In this document: positions 5,078-5,587 of the stretch, piece by piece
Position numbering within the stretch: the first letter of the stretch is position 1
How the letters are laid out: each line of letters starts with the position of its first letter
Assembly (NCBI GenBank): GCA_027310265.1
Contig: DAIDBC010000023.1
Location: 1 to 5,587 of the forward strand
Origin: Candidatus Colwelliibacteriota bacterium
GTDB lineage: Bacteria; Patescibacteriota; Minisyncoccia; UBA6257; Colwellbacteraceae
Direction of reading: 5' to 3'
Length of the DNA: 5,587 nucleotides
Program-made: the position numbers and the translations under genes
Notes under the pieces: generated by a model
The model's database searches: none
Seen by the model: the letters and a program-made list of their open reading frames with translations, nothing else
Told to the model about the DNA's origin: nothing

Positions 5078-5587
5078 ATGAAAGTTAGTATGCATCCGGT
5101 ATTGCAACATCTTTTGGAGAGACGGGATAAATCCGTGCCGGTCGGCGACGGCAGGAAAATAGTCTTGGTCTTATTCGGCGGGATTATGGTGGGCGCCAGA
5201 GGCGCAGGAGCGCTCACGGCCTTCGAGGAGTTGGGGCTGACTAATGCCTTCGACGAGATTTACACGATGTCTTCGGGGTTCGCCAACACGTCCTACTTTC
5301 TTGCCGGGCAGGCTAAAGTTTGCGCCGAAGCATACTACCGTGAGTTCTCCGGCAGGAAGTTTTTGAATCTGCTGCGGCCGTGGAAATTTGCTGATCTGGA
5401 TTACCTGGTTGAGGTGGCGAAGAAAATAAAACCAGTCGATCTAAAAAAACTTTTTGCATCACGGACGAAGTTTTATACGATGGTCACGAGACTGGATGAC
5501 TTGGTTAAAGGCATTTTCCTGGAGGTACACAAATTCAATCCCGATGATTATTTCAAACTACTTCGAGCTTGTTCATCCCTGCCGTTT
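5078..5587 (+). CDS. Patatin-like phospholipase (3' end beyond window)
   Basis: The first 170 residues of a patatin-family protein, open to the window edge. Residues 1-27 are a charged lead. Residues 28-46 carry a variant of the glycine-rich oxyanion loop (VLFGGIMVGARGAGAL, with Arg41-Gly42), and 61-67 the nucleophile elbow. The elbow reads T-M-S-S-G, so Ser65 is the presumed nucleophile but the first Gly of G-x-S-x-G is replaced by Thr63. Around residues 132-170 there is a FYTMVTRLDD strand and LLRACSSLPF, matching the patatin pattern that ends in A-S-x-x-x-P. The catalytic Asp (DGG/DGA) would lie beyond the window. Members hydrolyse acyl chains of phospholipids or glycolipids. There is no signal peptide, so it is cytoplasmic or peripheral. 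It is the fourth gene of the plus-strand operon. Confidence 0.85.
   Translation, partial: MKVSMHPVLQHLLERRDKSVPVGDGRKIVLVLFGGIMVGARGAGALTAFEELGLTNAFDEIYTMSSGFANTSYFLAGQAKVCAEAYYREFSGRKFLNLLRPWKFADLDYLVEVAKKIKPVDLKKLFASRTKFYTMVTRLDDLVKGIFLEVHKFNPDDYFKLLRACSSLPF

Noticed and set aside
4804..5217. Minus-strand 137-residue open frame across the second glycosyltransferase and patatin start.
   Set aside because: It is antisense to motif-bearing regions of both genes, Pro/Cys/Arg-rich in the manner of shadow frames, and has no recognisable domain.
1..5587. Recoded UGA (genetic code 25), as in some Patescibacteria.
   Set aside because: TGA ends the PAP2_C, hydrolase and first glycosyltransferase genes at the expected lengths, and no confident gene has an in-frame TGA.
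1..5587. CRISPR array, insertion sequence, integrase, tRNA attachment site or toxin-antitoxin pair.
   Set aside because: No spaced direct repeats, terminal inverted repeats, transposase or recombinase motifs were found on reading both strands. The window is chromosomal metabolic content.

Overview
The window looks like a compact bacterial chromosome segment, most plausibly from a Candidate Phyla Radiation (Patescibacteria) organism or a similarly reduced Gram-positive-like lineage. This rests on very tight gene packing, almost no Shine-Dalgarno sequences, several -10 boxes placed 7-9 nt before start codons, a small CxxC...CxxC zinc-ribbon protein of a kind common in those genomes, and membrane-anchored rather than outer-membrane style proteins. 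The assignment is an inference, since no rRNA or ribosomal marker is present. UGA is used as a normal stop (three genes end in TGA), which argues against the lineages that recode UGA as glycine.

Layout. (1) 1-273, minus strand: N-terminal part of a DUF1003 membrane protein running off the left edge. (2) 274-439: a divergent promoter region. (3) 440-625, plus strand: a 61-residue zinc-ribbon protein, followed by a strong hairpin terminator (630-664) that also serves the convergent gene. (4) 675-1992, minus strand: a three-gene unit read from right to left, made of a PAP2_C/sphingomyelin-synthase-like phosphatase, a 51-residue very basic small protein whose ATG overlaps the phosphatase stop (ATGA), and a membrane-anchored FKBP-type prolyl isomerase with its own apparent promoter. 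(5) 1993-2027: a 35-bp divergent promoter spacer. (6) 2028-5587, plus strand: an operon of an alpha/beta hydrolase, two GT4-type glycosyltransferases and a patatin-like phospholipase cut by the right edge. Junctions within it are a 4-nt overlap, a 23-nt overlap and an 8-nt gap.

How the genes may work together. The two glycosyltransferases resemble, in order, a monoglucosyl-diacylglycerol synthase (LafA type) and the second-sugar enzyme CpoA/LafB, which would make a diglycosyl-diacylglycerol. They are flanked by three predicted lipid-acting enzymes: a patatin phospholipase, a lipase-like alpha/beta hydrolase with a hydrophobic cap, and a PAP2_C phosphatase. Together they suggest a lipid-remodelling island that could turn phospholipids, perhaps scavenged from a host, into diacylglycerol and then membrane glycolipid. 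The individual family calls are seen in the sequence. The pathway and the scavenging idea are inference.
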